Positions 8,372 through 16,965 of a stretch of 64,000 nucleotides of DNA are shown in pieces. Origin of the DNA: JANMDU01 sp043777675 (lineage in GTDB: Bacteria > Pseudomonadota > Gammaproteobacteria > Burkholderiales > Burkholderiaceae_C). The notes below the pieces were generated by a model. That model was given only the letters and a program-made list of their open reading frames with translations, ran no database searches and was not told where the DNA came from. The first letter of the stretch is position 1. Each line of letters opens with the position of its first letter. Position numbers and translations under genes: made by a program. The stretch covers positions 186,001-250,000 of the forward strand of contig JAYWHR010000047.1 of the NCBI GenBank assembly GCA_043777675.1. The letters run 5' to 3'.

Positions 8372-8787
8372 TGCAAAGACGCGCTGCCATAGCCATCGGG
8401 GCTGCTTTATGCAGCCCTTTTGCATGGTCGCAATCTCCGGCAGCTGCTGGCGATGTGATCAGCCTGGATGAAGCGCGCCGTTGGCATGAATCTGGCGCTG
8501 CCGTGCTCATCGATATTCGCGAGCCTTCTGAGCATGCTACAGGCGTGGCCGCTGGCGCACTCTTGATTCCCATGAGCCAACTGGGCAAAAGAGTACAAGA
8601 GATTCCTTTGGCATCCGACAAGCCTGTGCTGCTGATTTGTAACACGCAAAATCGCTCTGCCAGCACACTCAAAGCACTTCGCCAGCAACTGGGCGAGCAG
8701 CGCTATGCCCATGTGCGCTATGTGCATGGCGGCATGAGCGAATGGGCCAAGCGCGGCTGGCCGATCGTTGCGCCCAACAAGCCTTAA
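8371..8787 (+). CDS. Exported rhodanese-domain protein
   Basis: About 138 residues. An N-terminal signal peptide (RRAAIAIGAALCSPFAWSQ) precedes one rhodanese domain with DVISLDEARRW, VLIDIREPSEH and an active-site loop CNTQNRSAS whose Cys can carry a persulfide. Likely periplasmic. ATG 8371 overlaps the BLUF stop; an in-frame TTG lies at 8368. Substrate unknown. Confidence 0.85.
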   Translation: MQRRAAIAIGAALCSPFAWSQSPAAAGDVISLDEARRWHESGAAVLIDIREPSEHATGVAAGALLIPMSQLGKRVQEIPLASDKPVLLICNTQNRSASTLKALRQQLGEQRYAHVRYVHGGMSEWAKRGWPIVAPNKP

Positions 8788-8802
8788 GCCCACTGGCGAT
8801 CT

Positions 8803-9684
8803 ATGCCGATGACTGCATTAGCTTTGGTGCTGACTGGCGCGTTGATTCATGCGCTGTGGAATATCGCCGCTAAAAAAGCTGGCGGCGATGCACGCTTCGC
8901 ATTTTTTTGCGCTGTGGTGATGTTCCTTTTTTGGTCGCCCCTGTGCATTTGGCTGGGCTGGCATGTGATCCCAACATGGGGCTGGAAAGAATGGACGGCC
9001 ATTGCCATCAGCGGCTTCGTGCATTGGCTGTATTTCATTTGCTTGCTCACAGGCTACCGCAAGAGTGATCTGACCGTGGTGTATCCGGTGGCGCGCGGCA
9101 GCGGCCCCTTGCTCTCATCGGGTGTGGCAGTCGTCGTTTTCGGAGAGCAACTCTCGGCCTTTGGCGCGTTAGGTATTGCAGGCGTCGTGATCGGTGTATT
9201 CTTGGTAGCTGGTGGTCCAGCGCTGCTCAGCTCTGCGCACGATCCGTACAAACGCGCACGCATTAAAACGGGCGTATTTTGGGGGGCGCTCACGGGCGTG
9301 TTGATTGCGTCGTACACCATCCTTGACGCATGGACAGTCAAGGTGCTGGCCGTCTCGCCGATTTTGTTTGACTACTGGTGCAATATTCTTCGCATGCCCT
9401 ACAGCGCCGTGCCCGTGCTGCGCGATATTCCAGAGGCCAAGCGCTTGTGGAAGCTTCAGTGGAGGCATGCAGCAGTTGTCGGTATTTTTAGCCCGATTGG
9501 CTATGTGCTGGTGCTGTATGCCGCCATCATGGCGCCAGTCAGCCACGTCGCGCCAGCGCGCGAAGTGAGTATGTTGTTTGCTGCGCTGATCGGCGGGCAG
9601 TTGCTCGGCGAGAGTGATCGCGGCTTGCGAATATTGGGCGCTTGCGCCATTGCGGCCGGCGTGATGGCCTTGGCATTGGGCTAA
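8803..9684 (+). CDS. EamA/DMT-family transporter
   Basis: A 293-residue hydrophobic protein of about 10 predicted membrane helices in two EamA halves, typical of drug/metabolite exporters. Recognisable stretches include ALIHALWNIAAKKAGGD, the YPVARGSGPLLSS loop, and GQLLGESDRGLRILGACAIAAGV near the end. Follows the rhodanese gene by 15 nt and precedes a DUF429 gene by 7 nt. Substrate cannot be deduced. Confidence 0.85.
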   Translation: MPMTALALVLTGALIHALWNIAAKKAGGDARFAFFCAVVMFLFWSPLCIWLGWHVIPTWGWKEWTAIAISGFVHWLYFICLLTGYRKSDLTVVYPVARGSGPLLSSGVAVVVFGEQLSAFGALGIAGVVIGVFLVAGGPALLSSAHDPYKRARIKTGVFWGALTGVLIASYTILDAWTVKVLAVSPILFDYWCNILRMPYSAVPVLRDIPEAKRLWKLQWRHAAVVGIFSPIGYVLVLYAAIMAPVSHVAPAREVSMLFAALIGGQLLGESDRGLRILGACAIAAGVMALALG

Positions 9685-9691
9685 GAAGAAC

Positions 9692-10537
9692 ATGCACATC
9701 ATCGGATGCGACTTCTCTTCGAGCCCCTCTAAGCGTAAGCCCATTGTGGTGGCGCTCAGCAACGAAATTTTAGAAGAAAATGGTATATTGCCGGCATATT
9801 CATTGCGCTGTGTGCTATCAAAATTAGAGCGATTTGAATCCCTCGATGCGTTTGGCGATTGGCTCAAAACAGATCGCTCATGGATCGGTGGCTTCGATTT
9901 GCCTTTCGGCTTGCCCCGCGAGCTTGTAGAGACTTTGCAATGGCCACTTGACTGGCATCACTGCATGCAGCATTACGCTAGCATCTCACGCGAGGAGATC
10001 AGAGCCACTTTCAAAGCTTTCTGCGATGCAAGACCCGTTGGCGGCAAATTCGCGCATCGCGCCGCGGATGGACCAGCGGGCAGCAGCCCCAGCATGAAAT
10101 GGGTGAATCCGCCAGTCGCGTACATGCTGCATGCTGGCGTGCCGCTGCTGCTTCAAGCAGGTTGCCACTTTCCTGGTTTGCACAAAGGCCATGTGAACAA
10201 AGTGGCGCTGGAAGCCTACCCCGGCCTGTTGGCCAGAGAAATCATCGGCACGCGCAGCTACAAAAGCGACGATAAATCCAAACAAACACCCGAGCGCTTG
10301 ATCGCTCGCAAAGATATCTTGACGGCATTAGAAATCGGCCAAACGCGGTTGAAAGTGCGCCTCAAACTCTCCAACGTGCAGCGTGAGCAACTGATTGACG
10401 ATGCAAGCGGCGACAGCCTAGACGCAGCGCTATGCATGCTGCAAGCGCATTGGGCGTATGGGAAGCATCTTGCTGGCAAGAAAAATTATGGTCTTCCAAA
10501 GTTTGATGCGCTGGAAGGCTGGATCGTAACGGCCTAA
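9692..10537 (+). CDS. DUF429 domain-containing protein
   Basis: A 281-residue protein matching the DUF429 family: N-terminal GCDFSSSPSKRKP, GGFDLPFGLPRELV, EAYPGLLARE, and C-terminal SGDSLDAALCMLQAHWA. The acidic pattern resembles RNase H-like folds but the function is unknown. Residues about 33-46 (LPAYSLRCVLSKLE) are encoded by a reverse copy of the dispersed repeat. Probably co-transcribed with the EamA gene. Confidence 0.8.
   Translation: MHIIGCDFSSSPSKRKPIVVALSNEILEENGILPAYSLRCVLSKLERFESLDAFGDWLKTDRSWIGGFDLPFGLPRELVETLQWPLDWHHCMQHYASISREEIRATFKAFCDARPVGGKFAHRAADGPAGSSPSMKWVNPPVAYMLHAGVPLLLQAGCHFPGLHKGHVNKVALEAYPGLLAREIIGTRSYKSDDKSKQTPERLIARKDILTALEIGQTRLKVRLKLSNVQREQLIDDASGDSLDAALCMLQAHWAYGKHLAGKKNYGLPKFDALEGWIVTA
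9787..9827 (-). repeat. Dispersed 45-nt repeat, copy in DUF429 gene
   Basis: TTGCCGGCATATTCATTGCG then CTGTGTGCTATCAAAATTAG, reverse orientation relative to the gene, read in frame as LPAYSLRCVLSKL. Confidence 0.75.
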
Positions 10538-10540
10538 GAC

Positions 10541-10643
10541 AGCTGCTGGTGATTGGGCTATCTCCTGCAGCAAAATAAAGGGGGAGACGGGCAAAGCCCG
10601 GCGGAGGACATTTGCGTAGGGGGATAGCCCAAGCGCCAGCAGC
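10541..10643. repeat. Nested palindromic intergenic repeat, copy 1
   Basis: Fills the gap between the DUF429 gene and yggS. Outer arms GCTGCTGGTGATTGGGCTATC and GATAGCCCAAGC..CAGCAGC enclose AAATAAAGGGGGAG, a small inner hairpin GGGCAAAGCCC and GGAGGACAT. Shares this core with the copies at 14.7, 21.8 and 22.0 kb. The two genes converge on it. Confidence 0.85.
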
Positions 10644-10667
10644 AAGCCAAGGTCTACGCACGCAACA

Positions 10668-11354
10668 TCAGCGCCGAGAGCCAAAAATTGCCGTCCCCAC
10701 GCGCACCATCGTGCTGCCCTCTTTGACCGCTGCTCGCAAATCCGCGCTCATCCCCATGGAGAGCGTATCAAAGCCAGGAATATGCTCTTTTATAGACAGA
10801 AATAGCGCCTTAGCCGGTATAAACGCTGCGCAAGCAGCTATGAAATCAGGAGCAGGCTCGGGGATCACCATGATGCCGCGCAATTGCAAATTCGGTAGCT
10901 TTGCGATCTGTTGTGCAAGTGCGGTGGCTTCGCTGGGCATGCAACCCGACTTATTCAAACCACCATCGATATTGACCTGTAAACATATTTGCAGCGGCGG
11001 TAAATGCGCAGGCCGTTGCTCAGACAGGCGCTGCGCGATCTTCAAACGATCAACGCTATGCACCCAATGAAAATGCTCGGCCACGAGGCGCGTTTTGTTA
11101 CTTTGAATCGGACCGATCATGTGCCATTCAATGTCGGACAAATCAACCAAAGCTTGTGTCTTGTCTACGCCTTCTTGAATATAGTTTTCCCCAAAGCACC
11201 GCTGCCCTGCCTCATAAGCTTCACGCACTGCATGATGGGAGAAAGTTTTGCTGACAGCTAAAAGCTGCACCGCGTCAACAGAACGAGCAAATTCACCACA
11301 CGCTGCGTGAATCTGCGCCTTGACGCTGGCCAAATTGTCTGAAATCATGCTCAT
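10668..11354 (-). CDS. yggS: YggS-family PLP homeostasis protein
   Basis: A 228-residue member of the PLP-binding YggS/PLPBP family (COG0325), which buffers pyridoxal phosphate and has no firm catalytic activity. PLP lysine in LLAVSKTF near residue 33; also GENYIQEG, WHMIGPIQSNK, SVDRLKIAQRL, LSMGMSADLRAA and GTAIFGSR. Residues about 170-188 (FIAACAAFIPAKALFLSI) come from the dispersed repeat. Divergent from pilT, a common arrangement in Proteobacteria. ATG 11348 is an alternative start. Confidence 0.93.
   Translation of the reverse strand: MSMISDNLASVKAQIHAACGEFARSVDAVQLLAVSKTFSHHAVREAYEAGQRCFGENYIQEGVDKTQALVDLSDIEWHMIGPIQSNKTRLVAEHFHWVHSVDRLKIAQRLSEQRPAHLPPLQICLQVNIDGGLNKSGCMPSEATALAQQIAKLPNLQLRGIMVIPEPAPDFIAACAAFIPAKALFLSIKEHIPGFDTLSMGMSADLRAAVKEGSTMVRVGTAIFGSRR
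10790..10845 (-). repeat. Dispersed 45-nt repeat, copy in yggS
   Basis: In gene orientation TTTCATAGCTGCTTGCGCA, then GCGTTTATACCGGCTAAGG; forward and in frame as FIAACAAFIPAKA. Confidence 0.75.
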
Positions 11355-11393
11355 AATGTGTCAATAACTGTACAACGCTCAATTTTGCTCATC

Positions 11394-12437
11394 ATGGATA
11401 TTACCCAGCTACTTGCCTTCAGTGTCAAAAACAAAGCCTCTGACCTCCATTTGTCTGCTGGCCTGCCTCCCATGATCCGCGTGCATGGCGATGTACGCCG
11501 CATCAATGTGGATGCACTGGATCACAAAATGGTTCATAGCATGGTGTATGACATCATGAACGATTCTCAGCGCAAGCAGTATGAAGAATTTTTGGAGTGC
11601 GATTTTTCTTTTGAGATAGAAGGCTTGGCGCGCTTTCGCGTGAACGCTTTCAACCAAAATCGCGGCGCGGCAGCAGTATTCCGGACCATTCCATCGAAGA
11701 TTCTCACGCTTGAGCAGCTCAACGCACCGAAGATTTTTGGTGATTTGGCCATGAAGCCTCGCGGTATGGTGCTCGTCACCGGCCCCACAGGCTCGGGCAA
11801 ATCTACCACGCTTGCTGCCATGGTTAACCACTTGAACGAAACTGAGTACGGCCACATTCTTACTGTGGAAGACCCGATTGAATTCGTGCATGAGTCCAAA
11901 AAATGCTTGGTGAATCAGCGTGAAGTCGGGCCCATGACGCTTTCATTCGCTGCCGCTTTGAAATCTGCTCTGCGCGAAGACCCCGACTGTATCCTCGTGG
12001 GTGAGATGCGCGATCTGGAAACGATTCGCTTGGCGATGACGGCTGCGGAGACGGGGCACTTGGTCTTTGGCACGTTGCATACATCTAGCGCCGCAAAAAC
12101 GATTGACCGGATCATTGACGTGTTCCCTGCTGATGAAAAAGAGATGGTACGCGCCATGCTTTCCGAGTCGTTGCAAGCTGTGATTTCACAAACCCTGTGC
12201 AAAACCAAAGACGGCAATGGCCGCGTGGCAGCGCATGAGATCATGCTCGGCACGCCCGCTATCCGCAATTTGATTCGCGAAGCCAAGGTGGCGCAGATGT
12301 ATTCCTCGATTCAAACGGGTAACAGCGTGGGCATGCAGACCCTTGACCAGAATTTGACCGATCTCGTCAAACGCAACATGATCACGCCGGCTGAAGCGCG
12401 CAGCAAAGCGAAGATTCCCGAAAACTTCGTAGGTTGA
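11394..12437 (+). CDS. pilT: Type IV pilus retraction ATPase PilT
   Basis: A 347-residue hexameric ATPase at the inner membrane base of type IV pili that powers retraction for twitching and DNA uptake. MDITQLLAFSVKNKASDLHLSAG is a typical PilT N-terminus, which fixes the start at 11394. Walker A GPTGSGKSTT is at about 130-139, followed by the Asp box (VEDPIEFVH), Walker B (LVGEMRDLETI) and His box (GHLVFGTLHT). Divergent from yggS with about 40 bp between starts. pilU follows after an inverted repeat. Confidence 0.96.
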   Translation: MDITQLLAFSVKNKASDLHLSAGLPPMIRVHGDVRRINVDALDHKMVHSMVYDIMNDSQRKQYEEFLECDFSFEIEGLARFRVNAFNQNRGAAAVFRTIPSKILTLEQLNAPKIFGDLAMKPRGMVLVTGPTGSGKSTTLAAMVNHLNETEYGHILTVEDPIEFVHESKKCLVNQREVGPMTLSFAAALKSALREDPDCILVGEMRDLETIRLAMTAAETGHLVFGTLHTSSAAKTIDRIIDVFPADEKEMVRAMLSESLQAVISQTLCKTKDGNGRVAAHEIMLGTPAIRNLIREAKVAQMYSSIQTGNSVGMQTLDQNLTDLVKRNMITPAEARSKAKIPENFVG

Positions 12438-12451
12438 TAGTTAAGCACAAA

Positions 12452-12602
12452 TGCAAATACCGGACGCAGAAGACGCAGAGGTTACGCAAAAGACGCAAAA
12501 GACGCAAAAGAAATACAAAATGGTTTTTCTCTTTTCTGCGCCTTCTGCGTAACTTTTGCGTCTTCTGCGTCCGGCATTTTTATATTTCTCTTGTATTTGC
12601 AA
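12452..12602. repeat. Inverted repeat of GACGCAGAA-type units between pilT and pilU
   Basis: The left end GCAAATACCGGACGCAGAAG is mirrored by CTTCTGCGTCCGGCA and GTATTTGC at the right. Inside are direct units such as AGACGCAAAAG. Shares its terminal sequence with the copy at 49672-49876. It spans nearly the whole pilT-pilU gap and ends 5 nt before the pilU ribosome binding site. Confidence 0.85.
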
Positions 12603-12620
12603 TAGATAAGGAGGCGTTTC

Positions 12621-13757
12621 ATGGAACGCGACCAAGCTTCGAAGTTTATCAATGACCTTTTGAAATTGATGACCAGCCGCAATGGCTCTGATTTGTTTCT
12701 CACCAGCGATTTTCCGCCTGCTGTGAAGGTGGATGGCAAGATTGCGAAGGTCTCTCCGCAGCCCTTGACAGCCGCGCACACACTCGCGCTGGCTCGCTCC
12801 ATCATGAATGATAAGCAGGCGGCTGAGTTTGAGCGCACGAAAGAATGTAATTTTGCGATTGCACCACCGGGCGTAGGCCGATTTCGCGTGAATGCCTTCA
12901 TCCAACAAGGCAAAGTGGGCATGGTGCTGCGCGTGATTCCACAGACGCTACCGACCATCACATCGCTGGGCTTGCCGCCGGTGCTCTCCGATCTGGTGAT
13001 GACCAAGCGCGGGTTGATGATCTTGGTCGGGGCAACAGGCTCGGGCAAATCAACCTCGCTTGCCGCGATGATCAATCACCGCAATGAAAACTCCTATGGT
13101 CACATCATCACGATTGAAGACCCTGTGGAATTCGTGCATCCACATAAAAACTGCGTTGTCTCGCAGCGCGAAGTCGGCTTAGATACTGATTCTTGGGAAG
13201 CCGCACTCAAGAACACGCTGCGTCAAGCGCCTGATGTCATTTTGATGGGCGAGATCCGTGATCGTGAGACGATGGAGCACGCTGTTGCCTTCGCCGAAAC
13301 CGGCCACCTCTGCATGGCGACACTGCACGCTAACAGCGCCAACCAAGCACTTGATCGCATCATCAACTTTTTCCCAGAAGAGCGTCGAGCGCAACTGTTG
13401 ATGGATTTGTCGCTTAACCTCAAAGGCTTGATCTCACAACGCTTGGTGCCCAAGCAAGATGGCAAAGGCCGCTTTGCTGCTGTGGAAATTTTGATCAATA
13501 CGCCTTTGATTTCTGATTTGATCTTCAAAGGCGAAGTGGCTGAGATCAAAGAAATCATGAAAAAGAGCCGCAATCTGGGCATGCAAACCTTTGACCAAGC
13601 GCTTTTTGACGGTTTCGAAGCCGATGAAATCACCTTTGAGGATGCTCTGCGTAATGCGGATTCGGTCAATGATTTACGCTTGCAGATTAAACTTCATTCG
13701 AAGCGCGCAAAGACCACTGATTTAGCGGCCGGCACTGAAATGTTTGCTATTGTTTAG
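12621..13757 (+). CDS. pilU: PilT-like type IV pilus ATPase PilU
   Basis: A 378-residue paralogue of PilT that assists PilT-dependent pilus retraction. Walker A is GATGSGKSTS, the Asp box EDPVEFVHPH, Walker B ILMGEIRDRETM, and the His box GHLCMATLHANSANQALDRIINFFPEE, typical of PilU. A strong AAGGAGG at 12608-12614 precedes the ATG by 6 nt. No other pilus genes are visible nearby. Confidence 0.94.
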   Translation: MERDQASKFINDLLKLMTSRNGSDLFLTSDFPPAVKVDGKIAKVSPQPLTAAHTLALARSIMNDKQAAEFERTKECNFAIAPPGVGRFRVNAFIQQGKVGMVLRVIPQTLPTITSLGLPPVLSDLVMTKRGLMILVGATGSGKSTSLAAMINHRNENSYGHIITIEDPVEFVHPHKNCVVSQREVGLDTDSWEAALKNTLRQAPDVILMGEIRDRETMEHAVAFAETGHLCMATLHANSANQALDRIINFFPEERRAQLLMDLSLNLKGLISQRLVPKQDGKGRFAAVEILINTPLISDLIFKGEVAEIKEIMKKSRNLGMQTFDQALFDGFEADEITFEDALRNADSVNDLRLQIKLHSKRAKTTDLAAGTEMFAIV

Positions 13758-13778
13758 TTTTTTTAATTCCAGTTCTTC

Positions 13779-14684
13779 ATGTCTTCTATCCATTCAAAAA
13801 CATACGAATCAACGGCATCTCAAAAAGTTGCCTTTCTTGGCCTTGGCGTCATGGGTTATCCGATGGCGGGCCATCTAGCAACGAATGGCCATCATGTCAC
13901 GGTGTACAACCGCAACGCTACAAAAAGCGAAGCATTCTGCGCAGAATTCAAGGCGGCAAAGCGTGGTTTAACGCCCAAAGAAGCAGTAGCCGACGCAGAT
14001 ATCGTCTATTGCTGCGTGGGAAATGATGATGATTTGCGTAGCGTCGTCCTTGGCCCTGATGGCGCTTTTGTCGGCATGAAGAAGGGTGCGATTTTTGTCG
14101 ATCACACCACGGCATCAAGCAACATCGCACGTGAGCTTTACGCAGCAGCTATTGCCACGGGTTTGCATTTCGTGGATGCGCCTGTCTCGGGTGGCCAAGC
14201 GGGTGCTCAAAATGGTTTACTGACTGTTATGTGCGGCGGAGATCAAGCGGCCTTTGATGCAGCCAAGCCTGCTGCCATGGCGTTTTCTAAAGCCTTCACG
14301 CGCATGGGCGAAGCAGGTGCTGGCCAACTCACCAAAATGGTCAATCAGATCGCGATTGCTGGCCTTGTACAAGGTTTGTCGGAGGCCGTTGCTTTCGGTC
14401 AAAAAGCCGGGCTCAATGTCAATCTCGTGCTTGATGTGATTGGCAAGGGCGCAGCGCAAAGCTGGCAAATGGACAATCGCGGCAAAACCATGGTGGCCGA
14501 CAAGTTCGATTTTGGCTTTGCCGTGGATTGGATGCGTAAAGATCTGGGCCTCGTGCTCGACGAAGCTAAGCGCAATGGCGCGCGTTTGCCCGTGACGGCT
14601 TTGGTGGATCAGTTTTATGCGGATGTGCAGCACCTCGGTGGGCAGCGTTGGGATACTTCTAGTTTGATCAAGCGGTTGAAGTGA
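13779..14684 (+). CDS. 3-hydroxyisobutyrate dehydrogenase-family NAD(P)-dependent oxidoreductase
   Basis: A 301-residue beta-hydroxyacid dehydrogenase. The Rossmann motif FLGLGVMGYPMAGHL is at about 20-35, the substrate motif DAPVSGGQAGAQNG near 130, and the catalytic lysine in GAGQLTKMVNQI near 187. N in VYNRN at the end of beta-2, with no acidic residue there, hints at NADPH use. Related enzymes act on 3-hydroxyisobutyrate, tartronate semialdehyde or succinic semialdehyde; the substrate is not decidable here. It follows pilU by 21 nt. Confidence 0.85.
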   Translation: MSSIHSKTYESTASQKVAFLGLGVMGYPMAGHLATNGHHVTVYNRNATKSEAFCAEFKAAKRGLTPKEAVADADIVYCCVGNDDDLRSVVLGPDGAFVGMKKGAIFVDHTTASSNIARELYAAAIATGLHFVDAPVSGGQAGAQNGLLTVMCGGDQAAFDAAKPAAMAFSKAFTRMGEAGAGQLTKMVNQIAIAGLVQGLSEAVAFGQKAGLNVNLVLDVIGKGAAQSWQMDNRGKTMVADKFDFGFAVDWMRKDLGLVLDEAKRNGARLPVTALVDQFYADVQHLGGQRWDTSSLIKRLK

Positions 14685-14708
14685 TCTGTGTGTTGGTTGA
14701 GGTTTTGG

Positions 14709-14818
14709 GCGGCTGGCTGCGCTTGGGCTATCCCACTGCGCAAATGTCCCCCGCGCTGGCCTTCGGCTGGCGCTCCTCCTTTATTTTGCTACGTGAGATA
14801 ACCCAATCACAGCCGGCT
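14709..14818. repeat. Nested palindromic intergenic repeat, copy 2
   Basis: Outer arms GGCTGGCTGCGCTTGGGCTA and ATAACCCAATCACAGCCGGC enclose AATGTCCCCCG, an inner hairpin GCTGGCCTTCGGCTGGC and CTCCTCCTTTATTTTGCTACGTGAG. Lies between two convergent genes. Opposite orientation to copy 1. Confidence 0.82.
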
Positions 14819-14832
14819 ATCTAAGGGGATAC

Positions 14833-15174
14833 CTACCAACCTAGCATCAAGCGCAGCGGTAAATACACCGCCATGCCGCCGATGATGCAAGCCAGCGTAT
14901 CGCGCCGCCAATAAAAAATCGCAGCGCCGACCAAAGCGCCATAGATTCGCGCATCTTGCAACGTGGCAATCAACTGGCCTTGCGTCATCACGATTTCGGG
15001 AACAATCACGGCAGACAGCGCGGCTATCGGTGCATATTGCAGGCCACGTTGCGCCCAATGGGGGAGATGAAGATCTTTTTTGCTGATGAAGAAAAATGAA
15101 CGCGTGATCACGGTGACGACGGCCAAGCCGACGATGACGCCTAGCGTCCAGAGATCAGTTTCGCCGCTGGTCAT
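14833..15174 (-). CDS. azlD: AzlD-family small membrane subunit
   Basis: 113 residues with four predicted membrane helices, including the family motif TVITRSFFF and ALSAVIVPE. AzlD works with AzlC as a branched-chain amino acid exporter in Bacillus. Overlaps azlC by ATGA, so the two are coupled. Confidence 0.88.
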   Translation of the reverse strand: MTSGETDLWTLGVIVGLAVVTVITRSFFFISKKDLHLPHWAQRGLQYAPIAALSAVIVPEIVMTQGQLIATLQDARIYGALVGAAIFYWRRDTLACIIGGMAVYLPLRLMLGW

Positions 15175-16004
15175 GATGGTTTGAGTGCTGGGCGAAAGCG
15201 CTCAAGACTCAGGCAGATGACGACAGCCACGCCAATGGCGACCAAGATATTCAGGCGCAGCGGCAGGGCGAATGCCACGACACCTGCAGCTCCTGCAATC
15301 AGCGCTGAAACAATGCGCAACTGGCCTGAAGCGAGCGAGCATGCGATACCGAGCAAAGCGAGCGTACCCGCAAATCCTAAGCCCCAAGCTTGAGGAATTA
15401 AATTGGCCAGCAGCACGCCCGCCACGCAGGGAAAAACCCACGAGGCCCAGTTGGTCAAACTGTTTCCCAACAGATAAGCCTGCTGCTTGGCACGCTCTTT
15501 TTGGATCATTTCTATAGATTTTCGGCTCGTCGCCAGTATAGAATCTGCGTGAGGCGCTATTGATTCAATAGCATTTTCAGCGGTATGCGGGTAACGCTGC
15601 ACAAACATCACGTAACTCAAATCAGCGATCAGATAACCGCCGAGCATCCTGCGCCACAGCGGCAAATGCATCATGTAAGGCCGCAGATGCAGGCTGAAGA
15701 CAACGAAACGCAGATTCACGCAAAAGCCTGTGGCCAAAATCACCCACATCGGCGCACCAGCCAAAATGAGCGGCATGGCAGCCAGCTGAGAACTGCCTGC
15801 AAACACAATCAAGGCCATGGCCAAACTCTCTGCGAGCGATAGACCAGATTTCATCATCGCTACACCCGTCATCAAGCCCCAAGCGGCGATTCCGGGCGAG
15901 ACTGGCAACATCGCGCGTGCGCCTGTTCGAAACTCGGGATACTGCCAAAAATGAAGCAACGGCGGCTCAGGCTTATTCACCCGGCGTACTTTCAAATCGC
16001 TCAC
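15171..16004 (-). CDS. azlC: AzlC-family branched-chain amino acid exporter subunit
   Basis: 277 residues, multi-spanning, with the AzlC signature GIAAWGLMTGVAMMKSGLS, FAGSSQLAAMPL and NLRFVVFS. Starts at GTG 16004, overlapping the 3' end of fmt by 32 nt, and ends in an ATGA overlap with azlD. Residues about 144-158 (IESIAPHADSILA), in a predicted cytoplasmic loop, are repeat-encoded. Substrate inferred from family only. Confidence 0.86.
   Translation of the reverse strand: MSDLKVRRVNKPEPPLLHFWQYPEFRTGARAMLPVSPGIAAWGLMTGVAMMKSGLSLAESLAMALIVFAGSSQLAAMPLILAGAPMWVILATGFCVNLRFVVFSLHLRPYMMHLPLWRRMLGGYLIADLSYVMFVQRYPHTAENAIESIAPHADSILATSRKSIEMIQKERAKQQAYLLGNSLTNWASWVFPCVAGVLLANLIPQAWGLGFAGTLALLGIACSLASGQLRIVSALIAGAAGVVAFALPLRLNILVAIGVAVVICLSLERFRPALKPS
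15531..15574 (-). repeat. Dispersed 45-nt repeat, copy in azlC
   Basis: In gene orientation AATGCTATTGAATCAATAGC then GCCTCACGCAGATTCTATACTGGC. Shows the GCTATT/AATAGC mini-hairpin. In frame as SIAPHADSILA. Confidence 0.8.
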
Positions 16005-16965
16005 CCGCTTGAATCGAGAAGCCCCGTAGAAATTCTGCGGCGCTCAGGCGCTTGGCCCCTGAGCGCTGTAGCTCAGTGATGCGCAGCACGCTACCTGCAC
16101 CGCAAGAAATATCCGCGCCTTGCTCGTTGACGAACAAAACAGTGCCCTCGCCGGCAGAGATAATGCGCGAGACGCTATCAATTTCAGAGTGATTCGCTTT
16201 GACCACCTGCGCCGCGCAGATCTTGATCACCTCGCCTCTGAGCACACCCGAGCAACCGGGCGCTGGCGCAAAAGCGCGAATGCGGCGCTCTATTTGCTCA
16301 GCACTGTCTTGCCAATTCACAGCGCTCTCGGCCTTGTCGATCTTGTGAGCGTAGGTGATGCCGTTGTGCGGCTGTGGCGTGCGCGGCAGTGGCAGCGTCT
16401 GCAAAGCTTGCACGATCATGCGGCCACCAAGCGCCGCCAATTTGTCATGCAGCCCCGGCGTATTGTCTAGCGGCTCAATGTGCAGCTTCTCGATCAACAA
16501 CATATCGCCAGTATCCAGCCCCGCATCCATTTGCATAATGGTGATGCCTGTCTCAGTATCACCTGCTTCAATTGCGCGATGAATCGGCGCTGCGCCTATC
16601 CAGCGCGGTAGCAAGCTGGCGTGAATATTGAGGCAACCCAAGCGCGGAACATCGAGCACCCATTGCGGCAAGATAAGGCCGTAAGCGGCAACGATCATCA
16701 CATCCGCTTGCACAGCTTCAATCTGCAATTTCGCAGCCGCCGCAACATCGGGAAATTTGCCATCCAGCCGCAAACTGTTCGGTTGCGCAACTGGGATGCC
16801 ATGATCCAGCGCAAATTGCTTGACAGGCGAAGCTTGCAATTTCATCCCTCGCCCAGCAGGGCGATCAGGCTGCGTGAGCACGAGTGCTATTGTCTGCCCG
16901 GCCCTTTGTAATGCTTCGATCGCTACACGCGCAAATTCGGGCGTGCCTGCAAAAATAATTCTCAT
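15973..16965 (-). CDS. fmt: Methionyl-tRNA formyltransferase
   Basis: 330 residues; formylates initiator Met-tRNA using 10-formyl-THF. Formyltransferase domain: MRIIFAGTPEFA, LTQPDRPAGRGMKL, NIHASLLPRW, GAAPIHRAI and MQMDAGLDTGD; C-terminal domain AENAVNW-like. In the usually invariant SLLPRWRGAAPI the Arg is Ile here (codon ATA), within the catalytic region, and may deserve checking. Start overlaps the def stop as TGATG, the common def-fmt operon. Confidence 0.95.
   Translation of the reverse strand: MRIIFAGTPEFARVAIEALQRAGQTIALVLTQPDRPAGRGMKLQASPVKQFALDHGIPVAQPNSLRLDGKFPDVAAAAKLQIEAVQADVMIVAAYGLILPQWVLDVPRLGCLNIHASLLPRWIGAAPIHRAIEAGDTETGITIMQMDAGLDTGDMLLIEKLHIEPLDNTPGLHDKLAALGGRMIVQALQTLPLPRTPQPHNGITYAHKIDKAESAVNWQDSAEQIERRIRAFAPAPGCSGVLRGEVIKICAAQVVKANHSEIDSVSRIISAGEGTVLFVNEQGADISCGAGSVLRITELQRSGAKRLSAAEFLRGFSIQAGERFESTPGE

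Noticed and set aside
9169..9867. 232-codon frame antisense to the EamA and DUF429 genes
   Set aside because: Spans two real genes on the other strand and lacks any domain; codon pattern is that of a complement strand.
12434..12655. Small Lys/Arg-rich frame between pilT and pilU
   Set aside because: Produced by the repeated AGACGCAAAAG units; a repeat artefact rather than a gene.
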